Shown here: positions 54,502 to 62,889 of the stretch, piece after piece
Position numbering within the stretch: the stretch's first letter is position 1
Layout: every line of letters begins with the position of its first letter
Notes under the pieces: generated by a model
What the model saw: only the letters and a program-made list of their open reading frames with translations
Told to the model about the DNA's origin: nothing
The model's database searches: none
Made by a program: the position numbers and the translations under genes
Source of the DNA: Hymenobacter plasmatis
GTDB taxonomy: Bacteria; Bacteroidota; Bacteroidia; Cytophagales; Hymenobacteraceae
DNA: 64,000 bases
Direction of reading: 5' to 3'
Assembly (NCBI RefSeq): GCF_020711255.1
Contig: NZ_JAJFAW010000020.1
Coordinates: 43,806-107,805 of the forward strand

Positions 54502-55116
54502 ATGAAGATTGGCTACGCCCGCGTCTCGACCCGCGACCAGAACCTCGAGCTGCAATTCGACGCCCTTGCCCGGGCCGGGTGCGAGCTGATTTACTAGGAA
54601 AAAGCCTGCGGCGCCCTGGCCGCCCGGGTCGAGCTCGACAAGCTGCTCCTGCAGCTGCGTCCGGGCGACACGGTCTACATCTACAAGCTCGACCGGCTGG
54701 GACGTTCCCTCAAGCACCTGCTCGACCTAGTGGCCGACCTGCAGCGCTGGGGCGTGCACCTGATCTCGCTGACCGACGCCATTAACACCGCCTCCGCACA
54801 AGGGCGGCTCGTGCTGAATTTGTTTGCCTCGCTCGCGGTGTTCGAGCGCGAACTTATCCGCGAACGTACCCTGGCCGGTCTGTCCGCCACCCGCGCCCGG
54901 GGCCGCATCGGCGGGCGCAAGCCGGGCTTGTCCGCAGAAGCCCAGCGCACGGCCCGGGCCGCCGAACTGCTCTACTAGGCCCGTCAGTTAAGCGTCGACG
55001 ATATGGCCCGCAGCCTGCGTATCTGCAAGGCCACCTTCTACAAGTACCTGCACCACCGCGGCGTGGCCTTGTACGCCCAGCCTTTGCCCAGTCCCCTTGC
55101 CGCACCGGCTACCTGA
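54502..55116 (+). pseudogene. Serine recombinase (resolvase/invertase) with two in-frame amber codons
   Basis: The 205-codon frame reads as a complete resolvase: MKIGYARVSTRDQNLELQFD (catalytic Ser in RVST), LRPGDTVYIYKLDRLGRSLKHLLDLV, LFASLAVFERELIRERTLAGL and a C-terminal helix-turn-helix (SVDDMARSLRICKATFYKYLH). Codons 32 (54595-54597) and 159 (54976-54978) are TAG where relatives have Gln (IYQEKA; LYQARQ). No indel disturbs the frame. Both TAGs lie in TACTAGG, which a C-to-T change in TACCAGG would give. As TAG ends several normal genes here, the protein is probably not made. Confidence 0.85.
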
Positions 55117-55135
55117 AACCAGCCGGGGCCACTTC

Positions 55136-56244
55136 ATGCGGAGAATAGGAGCTTACATCCATCAACGCCCGGACTGGCCGGCCTTTGCGTGGGACCACGC
55201 GGCGTTGGAAGCCCTGCTGGGCGCCGTGCGCCACCGGCAGGGGCGCCGGCTGGGGCAACTCGAGGCGCTCGGCGTGGACCTGCGGGCCGAGGCGACCCTG
55301 AGCACGCTCACGCTGGACGTGCTCAAATCCAGTGAAATCGAAGGCGAGCTGCTGCCCCCGGCCTCGGTGCGCTCCTCCATTACCTGGCGACTGGGCCTGG
55401 ACCGGGCTGCGCTGCCCGCGGCCAACCTCCGGGTGGAAGGCGTCGTGGCCATGCTGCTCGACGCCACCCAGCAGGCAGAGGAGCCGCTGACCGCGGAGCG
55501 CCTGTTTGGCTGGCACCGGGCGTTGTTTCCCACCGGCTACAGCGGCTTGTACCCCCTACAAGTCGGCACCTGGCGTACGGGACCCATGCAAGTCCTCTCG
55601 GGGCCATTGGGCCGCGAACGGGTGCACTACGAGGCCCCGCCGGCCGAGGGACTGGACGCGCAGATGCAGCAATTCCTGGCCTGGTTGAACGCCGACCAGG
55701 GCCTGGACCCGAGCTCAAGGCCGGGCTGGCCCATTTCTGGTTTGTGACGATTCACCCCTTCGGCGATGGCAACGGGCGCATCGCCCGAGCCATCGCCGAT
55801 TTGCAGTTGGCCCGGGCCGACGGCAGCGGCAAGCGCTGCTACAGCATGTCGGCCCAGATCCAAGCCGAGCGCAAGCCGTACTACGACACGCTCGAGGCCA
55901 GCCAACGTGGCACGTTGGACGTCACGCCGTGGCTGGATTGGTTCCTGCATTGCCTCGGACGGGCCCTGCAGGCGGCCGAACAGACCCTGGCGCAGGTGCT
56001 GGCGAAGGCGCGCTTTTGGGAGCGCCACCGCCAGACGCCGTTTACCGAGCGGCAACAGCAGCAGCAGCTCACGCGGCGGCTGGACGGCTTCGCGGGCAAG
56101 TTCACCACGTCCAAGCGGGCGCGCCTGGCCCACTGCTCGCAGGACACGGCCGGGCGCGACAGCGCTGCCTTGGTGGCAAAAGGGGTGTTGGTGCACGAAG
56201 GCACCGGCGGGCGCAGTATCAGCTACCGGCTCGCTCCAGAATAA
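55136..56244 (+). pseudogene. Fic family protein (DUF4172 N-terminus), frameshifted
   Basis: From ATG 55136 the N-terminal DUF4172-type part is intact (DWPAFAWDHAALEALLGAVRHRQGRRLGQLEALG) and carries SSEIEG at residues 65-70, the class II Fic inhibitory motif (S/T)xxxE(G/N). The Fic core follows (RLFGWHRALFP, WRTGPMQVLSGPLGRERVHYEAPP). After LDP at 55710 one base is missing (CCCGAG for CCCGGAG); in the next frame ELKAGLAHFWFVTIHPFGDGNGRIARAIADLQLAR continues to 56244, with the active motif HPFGDGNGR. Restored length is 369 residues. The intact protein would AMPylate a target; here it is probably inactive. Confidence 0.82.
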
Positions 56245-56404
56245 CCAGCCACCTGTGGTTGCCTTATCAGGTGCATGTCTGGCAAAAGGAGTATTTTTCA
56301 GGGCGGCGCACCGACGCAGATGGTTTTTGGGGACCTACCCAAGGCTTCTGCACCAGCCACGGTCCGAATCTAAACGCGCTTGTTCAGGAGCAGAACAACA
56401 GCAT

Positions 56405-57655
56405 CTAGATGGCCTCCAGCCCCGGCAAGCCGAGCAAACCAGCGGCGCGCCGCGCCACGGTTTTGACACTGGCGATATCCGGGCCGGTGATGGTCAGGTG
56501 GCCCATCTTACGGCCTGGGCGCGCGCGCAGCTTGCCGTACAGATGCAGGTGGGTTTCCGGCAGGCTCAACACGGAGTACCAGTCCGGTTCCTGCAGTTGA
56601 CCGTCGGCGTCAAACCAGACCTCACCCAGCAGGTTGAGCATGATGGCCGGGGAATGCTGGCGCGGCGGCGGCAAGGGCAAGCCCGCCATGGCATGCACCT
56701 GCAGGTCAAACTGCGACACGTCACAGGCGTCCAGGGTGTAGTGGCCGCTGTTGTGCGGGCGTGGCGCCATCTCATTGACCACCAGGCCGCCGTGCTCGCT
56801 GCCGTCGTCCACCACAAAAAACTCGACGCACAGCACCCCGACATAGCCGAGATGATGCGCGATGGAAACGGCCGCGTCGCGGGCGCTATTTGCCAGGGCT
56901 GACAGCATATTTCCTTCGTACGCGTGGGTCACGGCCAAAATGCCATCGACATGCACGTTGCGCTGCGGGGCGAAGCTAACAACTCGTCCGTCCCAGCCGC
57001 GCGCCACCAGCACCGAACACTCAGCCGTTAGCGGCAGCATCTTTTCCAACACGCAGGCGACGCTGCCCAACTCCGCCCAGGCGGCGGCCAGCTCAACGGC
57101 GGTCTTGACGCGGACCTGGCCCTTGCCGTCGTAGCCCATGCGCGCAGTTTTCAGGATGCCGGGCAGCAAATCCGCCCTCTCGTCCTGGACGGCCTGCAGG
57201 TGGGCCAGCGTTTCAATCACCGCATAGGGAGCGCAGCTCACCCCCGACACGTCGGCGCAGGCCGTGAAATGGGCTTTTTCCTCGATGCGGTTTTGGGCGA
57301 TGCCCACCACGGCCGCGCCCGGCGCCACGGGCCGGGTCAGCGCCAGCGTTTGCAGGGCCTGGGCTGGCACGTTTTCAAATTCGGTGGTGATGGCCTGGCA
57401 CAGCTGGGCTAATTGCGCCAGCCCGGCCGGGTCGTTGTAGTCGGTCTGGATGTGGTAGTGACTCACCTGCCCGGCCGGGCTTTGCGCGTCGGGCTCCAGC
57501 ACGGCGGTGAAGTACCCCAGGCGCTGGGCGGCATGCACAAACATCCGGCCCAGCTGGCCACCCCCCATGATGCCCAGGGTCGCGAGCTGGCCAGCGGCGT
57601 CTACACTGCCAGGGAAAACAGGGGTCATGGCTGCAACGTGAATATCGGCGCTCAT
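56405..57655 (-). CDS. purK: N5-carboxyaminoimidazole ribonucleotide synthase
   Basis: 416 residues. ATP-grasp enzyme that carboxylates AIR with bicarbonate in purine synthesis. Visible are the N-terminal Rossmann motif LGIMGGGQLGRM, TEFENVPAQAL, ILKTARMGYDGKGQ (ATP-grasp), VLEKMLPLTAECSV, VLCVEFFVVDDG and VNEMAPRPHNSGHYTLDAC. The start overlaps the purE stop codon by 4 bases. The wording of the sequence recalls PurK of Burkholderiales more than of Bacteroidota, which suggests transfer; this is recall, not a search. It is the last gene of the pyrB-pyrC-purE-purK order. Confidence 0.95.
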   Translation of the reverse strand: MSADIHVAAMTPVFPGSVDAAGQLATLGIMGGGQLGRMFVHAAQRLGYFTAVLEPDAQSPAGQVSHYHIQTDYNDPAGLAQLAQLCQAITTEFENVPAQALQTLALTRPVAPGAAVVGIAQNRIEEKAHFTACADVSGVSCAPYAVIETLAHLQAVQDERADLLPGILKTARMGYDGKGQVRVKTAVELAAAWAELGSVACVLEKMLPLTAECSVLVARGWDGRVVSFAPQRNVHVDGILAVTHAYEGNMLSALANSARDAAVSIAHHLGYVGVLCVEFFVVDDGSEHGGLVVNEMAPRPHNSGHYTLDACDVSQFDLQVHAMAGLPLPPPRQHSPAIMLNLLGEVWFDADGQLQEPDWYSVLSLPETHLHLYGKLRARPGRKMGHLTITGPDIASVKTVARRAAGLLGLPGLEAI

Positions 57656-58185
57656 ACCGGTAGCGTCATGGCGCGAGCGGCTTCGGTTTGTTCGGCGCGA
57701 AACGCCTGCAGCTTGGTTGCCAGGCCGGTGTCATGCAGGGCCAGCATGCTGACTGCGAACAGCGCGGCATTGGCCGCCCCGGCAGTGCCAATCGCAAACG
57801 TGGCCACGGGCACGCCCTTGGGCATTTGCACGATGCTGTGCAGCGAGTCGACGCCCTGTAAATGGCGACTGGCCACTGGCACCCCCAGCACGGGCACCGT
57901 GGTTTTGGCGGCCATCATGCCCGGCAGGTGGGCGGCCCCGCCCGCGCCGGCGATGATGGCCTGCAAGCCGCGCGGGCTGGCTTGTTCGGCGTAGGCAAAC
58001 AAGTCGTCGGGCATGCGGTGGGCCGACACCACCCGCGCTTCGTGGGCCACGCCAAAGTGCGCGAGCATCTGCACGGCATGCTGCATGGTTTCCCAGTCGC
58101 TGCTGGAGCCCATGACCACGCCGACCAGCGGCTTGCCCGGGACGGTGCTGAGGCTGGGGGTCTCGGATGGGAGAAGGGTACTCAT
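57652..58185 (-). CDS. purE: N5-carboxyaminoimidazole ribonucleotide mutase
   Basis: 177 residues from the ATG at 58183-58185; a TTG three codons earlier is less likely. Class I PurE: VGVVMGSSSDWETMQHA, VVSAHRMPDDLFAYAEQA (active-site His), IIAGAGGAAHLPGMMAAKTTVPVLGVPV, LHSIVQMPKGVPVATFAIG with the conserved AAN. It converts N5-CAIR to CAIR, the product of PurK. Its stop codon overlaps the purK start; pyrC ends 85 bases upstream on the same strand. Its last 15 residues extend beyond the minimal family end. Confidence 0.95.
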   Translation of the reverse strand: MSTLLPSETPSLSTVPGKPLVGVVMGSSSDWETMQHAVQMLAHFGVAHEARVVSAHRMPDDLFAYAEQASPRGLQAIIAGAGGAAHLPGMMAAKTTVPVLGVPVASRHLQGVDSLHSIVQMPKGVPVATFAIGTAGAANAALFAVSMLALHDTGLATKLQAFRAEQTEAARAMTLPV

Positions 58186-58270
58186 GGGAAACAAATCAAG
58201 TTCTATTGTAAATGCGGCAGCCCGAAATTCGAGGTAAATCCTGAAACTTGCAGGCCCGAGCTCAACTAAA

Positions 58271-59548
58271 TCAGCGCTCCAGCAGGACTTCCGGACCTAA
58301 AATCACCAGGTCTACCCGGCCTTTCAGCGTCTGGTCGAGAAAGGGCGTGTTCTGGGATTTGGATTTCATGAATTCCCGCGTGAAGGTGGTTTCCGCTTCG
58401 GTATCAAACAAAACGCAGTTGGCTGGTTTGCCGACTTCAAGGGCGGCGACCGGCAGGCCCATCAGGCGACGGGGCTCCGCCGAATAGCGCTTCACGACCA
58501 CGTCCCACCCGAATTTTCCGGGCTCGACGAAGTGGTGATAGAGCGACACCAGGGCCGTATCCAGGCCGGTGATGCCATTGGGCGCGCTGATGAAATCCTG
58601 GGCTTTTTCGAACGGCGTGTGCGGCGCATGGTCCGTGGCAATCAGGTCGAATACGCCTTCTTTGAGCCCTTCGAGCAGCGCATCGCAATCCGCCTGCGTT
58701 CGCAGCGGCGGGTTCATTTTATAGTTCGTGTCGTAGTCGCCGATGTGCTCGTCGGTGAACATCAGATGATGCGGGGTTACTTCCGCCGTCACTTTCACAT
58801 CGCCGCGGGATTTCCACCAGCGGATGGTCTCCATGCCGAGCTTGCTGGACACGTGCTGGATGTGGACGTGCGCACCCGCCGCGTGGGCCAGGCGGATGTC
58901 GCGGTCGATGATGATTTCCTCCGCGCACGCCGGCGAGCCCTTGATGCCGAGCCGGTAGCTCATCACCCCTTCGTTCAGGGCGCGCGGCCCGGCCAGCTCC
59001 GGCACCTCGCAGTGGCTGGCGAAAAACATCCCAAACTCGGTGGCGTACTGCATCGCCCGCAGCAGCACCGCCGGGTCGTGGGTGGTGTCCCCGTCGTCGG
59101 TGAGCATTTTCACCCCAAGCTCACGCATGCCCTCGATTTCCGCCAGCTCCTTGCCCTCGCGGTTCTTGGTGACGCAGCCGGAGGTGTACACCGGAATGCG
59201 GGCCCGTTCCTTGGCATTTTCCAGCACGGTGGCCACCGCGGTCGCCGAGTCGAGGGCCGGGCGGGTGTTGGGCATCATGACCACGCCGGTAACGCCGCCG
59301 TTAATGGCCGCTTCACTCCCCGTGGTGATGGTTTCCTTGTTCTCAGACCCGGGGGCGCGGAAATGGACGTGGGCATCAAACATGCCCGGCATCAGAACCC
59401 GGCCCCGCGCGTCGATGACCCGGGCGCCCTCGGGAACGGCGAGGCTTTTGCCGATTTGCTGGATTACTCCTTCGACAATCAGGACATCGCCCTCGACAAG
59501 CACGGGTGAATTTTCGGTGGCGATGCGGGCGTTTTGAAGGAAGAGCAT
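58271..59548 (-). CDS. pyrC: Dihydroorotase
   Basis: 425 residues from the ATG at 59546-59548; the upstream open frame overlaps pyrB and is not used. Amidohydrolase fold: the metal-binding HVHFR at about 60-64, GVTGVVMMPNTRPALDS, CVTKNREGKELAEIEGM, EVTPHHLMFTDEHI, MNPPLRTQADCDALLEGLKEGVFDLIATDHAPHTPFEK. The DHAPH motif places it among the class I, allantoinase-like dihydroorotases. It cyclises carbamoyl aspartate. It is 95 bases after pyrB and before purE on the same strand. It does not resemble the dihydroorotase I expect in Cytophagales. Confidence 0.93.
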   Translation of the reverse strand: MLFLQNARIATENSPVLVEGDVLIVEGVIQQIGKSLAVPEGARVIDARGRVLMPGMFDAHVHFRAPGSENKETITTGSEAAINGGVTGVVMMPNTRPALDSATAVATVLENAKERARIPVYTSGCVTKNREGKELAEIEGMRELGVKMLTDDGDTTHDPAVLLRAMQYATEFGMFFASHCEVPELAGPRALNEGVMSYRLGIKGSPACAEEIIIDRDIRLAHAAGAHVHIQHVSSKLGMETIRWWKSRGDVKVTAEVTPHHLMFTDEHIGDYDTNYKMNPPLRTQADCDALLEGLKEGVFDLIATDHAPHTPFEKAQDFISAPNGITGLDTALVSLYHHFVEPGKFGWDVVVKRYSAEPRRLMGLPVAALEVGKPANCVLFDTEAETTFTREFMKSKSQNTPFLDQTLKGRVDLVILGPEVLLER

Positions 59549-59643
59549 GGATGGAGGCGTGCTGTAAACCGGCAAGTGATTGGGGGTATTCGGGCTGTTT
59601 AAGGAGAAAATACACGGGCGGGACAAGCCGCCGCGTCCGGCAT

Positions 59644-60624
59644 TTAGGGCAGAATGACCGTCGAGCCGGCGCGCGGCTGTGCGGCATACGCTTCCTGCTT
59701 CGGGAAGTCTCCGCCCGGCGTGAGCCAGTCGAGCACGGCCATGCGAACGGAGATGCCGTTTTCGACCTGGTTGGTGATAAGACTGCGCTCGTAGTCCATG
59801 ACGGCGTCGCACAGCTCAACCCCCCGGTTTACGGGGCCGGGGTGCATGATGTAGAGGCCGCGGTCGCGGATTTCCGCCAGCCGGGCGGTGGTGATGCCAT
59901 AGACCCGGTGGTATTCGCGCACGCTGGGGAAAAACTGCACGTCCTGGCGCTCCAGCTGCACGCGGAGCAGGTACACCACATCGGGCGCCCAAGCCATGGC
60001 CGCTTCATAGTCGGTGAAGCGGGGGATGGTGGCCGGGCCGTACTTGGGCACCAGCGACCCCGGGCCCAGGTAAGCGACCTCGACGCCCAGCTTTTGCAGC
60101 AGGGTGCTGGTAGAGCGCGCGACGCGGGAGTGGAGAATATCGCCGATGATGAGGACTTTTTTACCCCGGGGGTCGGGGAATTTCTCCTTGATGGTGAAGG
60201 CGTCCAGCAGGGCCTGGGTGGGGTGCTCGTGCGCCCCGTCGCCGGCATTGATGACCGACGCCGTGGTTTGGCGGGCTATCATGGCGGGCAGGCCGGGGTG
60301 ACCATGGCGGACGACGATGTAGTCGGTGCGCATGGCCTGCAGCGTCTCAATCGTCTCGCGCACCGACTCGCCCTTGGTGATGGAGGAGTGGGCGACGTCG
60401 AAGTTCGTCACCTCCGCCGAGAGGCGTTTGGCGGCAACCTCAAAGGAGGAGTGCGTCCGGGTGCTGGCCTCGTAGAACAGCATGAGCACGGACTTCCCTT
60501 CGAGGGCGGGGATTTTTTTCACCGAGCGGGTGAACAGTTTTTTAAAGGACGTGGATTGGTCGAGCAAAAACTCGATTTCCTCGCGGTGAAGGGATGCGAT
60601 GTCGAGCAGGTCTTTACGTGCCAT
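59644..60624 (-). CDS. pyrB: Aspartate carbamoyltransferase catalytic chain
   Basis: 326 residues. It joins carbamoyl phosphate and aspartate, the committed step of pyrimidine synthesis. Carbamoyl-phosphate binding is at EASTRTHSSFE (Ser54-Thr-Arg-Thr), with VINAGDGAHEHPTQALLDAFTI, VLIIGDILHSRVARS, YLLRVQLERQ and IMHPGPVNRGVEL all normal. No pyrI gene adjoins it. It is the first structural gene of the apparent pyrB-pyrC-purE-purK unit. An attenuator-like leader with its own promoter lies upstream. The sequence style differs from the PyrB usual in Cytophagales (inference from memory). Confidence 0.95.
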   Translation of the reverse strand: MARKDLLDIASLHREEIEFLLDQSTSFKKLFTRSVKKIPALEGKSVLMLFYEASTRTHSSFEVAAKRLSAEVTNFDVAHSSITKGESVRETIETLQAMRTDYIVVRHGHPGLPAMIARQTTASVINAGDGAHEHPTQALLDAFTIKEKFPDPRGKKVLIIGDILHSRVARSTSTLLQKLGVEVAYLGPGSLVPKYGPATIPRFTDYEAAMAWAPDVVYLLRVQLERQDVQFFPSVREYHRVYGITTARLAEIRDRGLYIMHPGPVNRGVELCDAVMDYERSLITNQVENGISVRMAVLDWLTPGGDFPKQEAYAAQPRAGSTVILP

Positions 60625-60679
60625 ACCGGAGTTGGAAAAACATGTACGTGGTCAGTACTTGCGAGTCAGAGGTTTTACC

Positions 60680-60862
60680 TTATTTGTTTAACAACGCCCA
60701 ACTCATTGGACATAAAAAAACCGTTTCGGAATCCGAAACGGTGGCGGGGCAACACGCAGAAAAAAGAACGGAAATGCCAAAGGCAAAATCGGGAGAACCG
60801 ATGGTGGCGAAGACCTTCCGGTCCATTCGCGGGTCCCAGCCGAGCAGGGTCCCGCGCTTCAT
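60680..60862 (-). CDS. Putative leader peptide of the pyrB operon
   Basis: A 60-codon frame from ATG 60862 (MKRGTLLGWDPRMDRKVFAT ... ATVSDSETVFLCPMSWALLNK) runs through the intrinsic terminator at 60714-60742 and ends 55 bases before pyrB. An ATG at 60886 gives eight more residues but lies too close to the promoter. Translation into the hairpin would disrupt the terminator, as the 44-residue leader does in E. coli pyrBI. The peptide itself has no known family. Called from architecture only. Confidence 0.45.
   Translation of the reverse strand: MKRGTLLGWDPRMDRKVFATIGSPDFAFGISVLFSACCPATVSDSETVFLCPMSWALLNK
60714..60742 (-). terminator. Intrinsic terminator in the pyrB leader (candidate attenuator)
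   Basis: On minus, ACCGTTTCG pairs with CGAAACGGT around a short loop and is followed by seven T. It is 90 bases upstream of pyrB and inside the leader reading frame. A run of six T on the minus strand (60760-60765) lies about 17 bases before the stem, where a UTP-sensitive pause would be expected. Confidence 0.8.
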
Positions 60863-60890
60863 CAACAAGTGTTTTGGTTGAAGCATGATG

Positions 60891-60919
60891 CAAAATTACG
60901 GCTTTGTTAGCCCCGGCAA
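60891..60919 (-). promoter_or_regulatory. Bacteroidota-type promoter of the pyrB leader
   Basis: On minus, TTG (60917-60919) is followed after 18 bases by TAATTTTG (60891-60898), fitting TAnnTTTG. Transcription would start near 60884 and give a leader of about 260 bases before pyrB. Confidence 0.55.
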
Positions 60920-61442
60920 TTCATCGGCCATGTTAACTTTATTTCACGCCGCTCTTCTCAAATTTTATTTTCGACCCAACGGGCTAAACGACGCGCTTTT
61001 TATTCTTTTTTCGCCGTCAAAAAAAATTATGGCCCGCGTAACCGATTGCTTGGCAAGCACCATCCCCCTTAACTTTAGCTCTTTATTCCGCCGCCTCCGC
61101 TGGTGGGCCGCCATTCTCCGGCGGCAAGCAGCCCCTGAACTACCGAGTAGTTCAGGGGCTGCTTCATTTTCGGCCGGCACAATGAGTATCGAGGTGTCCT
61201 GGATTGGTCGAACCCGGGCGGGCGGTCCTCTTTCGCTTACGGTTCCACCCTAGCAGCGTCCGTCGCCACGGATACCTTCTTGGCCCTCAACCGCTGCCCG
61301 CACATCGTGGCCGGCTTCACGGGCTTTTTTGTGGCCCCGGCTGCGCGCAATGCCGGGGCAGCGTACCGGCGCTGGGGGTGGCCTACGGTTCTAAGCATGG
61401 CGCTTACCCGCTATTGGCACCAGCGCGGGCGGGCACCGCGCC
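60920..61442. other. Intergenic region between pyrB leader and pyrD
   Basis: About 520 bases without a secure gene. It contains a 17-bp inverted repeat at 61126-61164 (AAGCAGCCCCTGAACTA / TAGTTCAGGGGCTGCTT). A plus-strand frame open from before 61166 to 61501 reads NPGGRSSFAYGSTLAASVAT, then DTFLALNRCPHIVAGFTGFF and VAPAARNAGAAYRRWGW. It looks protein-like but has no good start and overlaps the end of pyrD, so it is noted and not called. Confidence 0.45.
61126..61164. terminator. 17-bp hairpin, possible terminator
   Basis: AAGCAGCCCCTGAACTA (61126-61142) pairs with 61148-61164 around CCGAG and is followed on plus by CATTTTC. The T tract is weak. No plus-strand gene is called upstream. Confidence 0.5.
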
Positions 61443-62492
61443 TTAGCCCCGCACCAGGCTCCGGTTTATTCGGCTCACCAGCGCCGGCCCTTCGTAGATA
61501 AAGCCGGTATAAAGCTGAATCAGCGACGCGCCGGCGGCCAGCTTCTCCTGCGCATCGGCCGCCGAATGAATGCCGCCCGCGCCAATAATCGGCAGCCCGC
61601 CGTCGGATTTCTGGTGCAGGTAGCGGATGACTTCGGTGGCCCGGGCCCGTAGCGGCCGGCCGCTCAGACCGCCCGCGCCCAGCGAGGCCACGTAGCCCGG
61701 CTCGGTGCCCAGATTATCGCGGCTGATGGTGGTATTGGTGGCGACAAGGCCACTTAGCCGCGTTTCACGGGCTATTTCCAGAATGTCGTCGAGCTGCGAA
61801 TCCGTCAGGTCGGGGGCGATTTTTAGCAGCAGCGGGCGGGGCGTGGGCCGAGCCAGGTTGCGGGCCTGCACCTGCTGCAGCAGCTCAATGAGCGGCTTTT
61901 TCTCCTGGAGCTGGCGCAGGTGGGGCGTGTTGGGCGACGACACGTTGACCACAAAGTAATCGACTACCTCGGCCAGCGCCTCAAAGCAGGCCACGTAGTC
62001 GGCGGCCGCTTGCTCGTTGGGCGTGTCCTTGTTCTTGCCGATGTTGCCGCCGATAATGAGCTGCCGGTTCTGGCGCCGCGCCAGCCGCGCGGCCACCACG
62101 GCCGCCCCGTCGTTGTTGAAGCCCATGCGGTTCACCAGCGCTTCGTCCTGCGGCAGCCGGAACAGGCGGGGCAGTGGGTTGCCGGGCTGCGGACGCGGCG
62201 TCACCGTCCCAATCTCCACAAAGCCAAAGCCCAACGTGGCCAGTTCATCGGTCAGCGCGGCATTCTTGTCAAACCCCGCCGCCAAGCCCACGGGATTCGG
62301 GAATTTCAGCCCAAATACCTCCCGCCCCAGGCTGGGGTGCTGGTAGTTGTACAGAGCCCGAAGCAGGGCCTTAGCGCCCGGCACCCGCGCCGCCCGGCGC
62401 AGGTTGTCGAAAACCAGGTGGTGGGCGCGCTCTGCGTCGAGGGTGAAGAGCAGGGGTTTGACGAGGGGTTTATACACGGGCAGCAGGTCCAA
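61443..62492 (-). CDS. pyrD: Dihydroorotate dehydrogenase (quinone), class 2
   Basis: 349 residues. It oxidises dihydroorotate to orotate and passes electrons to the quinone pool. The N-terminal amphipathic helices (LLPVYKPLVKPLLFTLDAERAHHLVF) mark the membrane-bound class 2 enzyme. FMN site segments are VGLAAGFDKNA, GFVEIGTVTPRPQPGNPLPRLFRL, NRMGFNNDGA, VVNVSSPNTPHLR (catalytic Ser), LLKIAPDLTD, LVATNTTISR and IGAGGIHSAADAQEKLAAGASLIQLYTGFIYEGP. It fits a native Bacteroidota protein. It adds a fourth pyrimidine step near pyrB and pyrC, but about 800 bases separate it from pyrB. Confidence 0.95.
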   Translation of the reverse strand: MDLLPVYKPLVKPLLFTLDAERAHHLVFDNLRRAARVPGAKALLRALYNYQHPSLGREVFGLKFPNPVGLAAGFDKNAALTDELATLGFGFVEIGTVTPRPQPGNPLPRLFRLPQDEALVNRMGFNNDGAAVVAARLARRQNRQLIIGGNIGKNKDTPNEQAAADYVACFEALAEVVDYFVVNVSSPNTPHLRQLQEKKPLIELLQQVQARNLARPTPRPLLLKIAPDLTDSQLDDILEIARETRLSGLVATNTTISRDNLGTEPGYVASLGAGGLSGRPLRARATEVIRYLHQKSDGGLPIIGAGGIHSAADAQEKLAAGASLIQLYTGFIYEGPALVSRINRSLVRG

Positions 62493-62889
62493 ATTGGCGG
62501 TTAAGTTCGGTGAATAAGTCCTCTAAAACCAGTCGTAGGTCCGAAATAATGGCTGGTGACATTTGCCAAAGTCTTGCCCGAGCACTGCGGGAACCAGGAA
62601 TGACATCATTGGAGCAGGAAGCCAAACAGGCATGGCGGGCGATGAAGCCGGCAAACGCAGGATGCCAGCATGCCGGCGATGATCAATCCGCCAACCGGGA
62701 GCAAATATGGCATAGTCGTGTCAGATTGCTCCGCTATGAAGCGCTTGGTTTCGAGTTTACGAAACTCATCCCCTCGGCACGTTTCGTGAACGAAGAATCG
62801 TACACGGGTTTCTTGAACTCGCCCCGTGCTACAGCGGCCTGCTGGCACCTGGTACCGGCCAGTTGCCAGGCGTTCAGTTAAAGGAGCTT
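62493..62889. other. Gap between pyrD and the small secreted protein gene
   Basis: 397 bases. A 123-codon plus-strand frame (62510-62881) has no protein likeness and was not called. On minus, a 35-residue hydrophobic stretch ending at 62606 (PYLLPVGGLIIAGMLASC) looks like a lipoprotein signal, but the frame stops soon after; it may be a remnant. Confidence 0.4.

Noticed and set aside
54502..55116. Genome-wide reassignment of UAG to Gln
   Set aside because: Several intact genes here end in TAG (susD, the ABC ATPase, the 38760 glycosidase), so UAG works as a stop codon.
62510..62881. 123-codon plus frame after pyrD
   Set aside because: No signal, domain or composition typical of a protein; it probably arises by chance.
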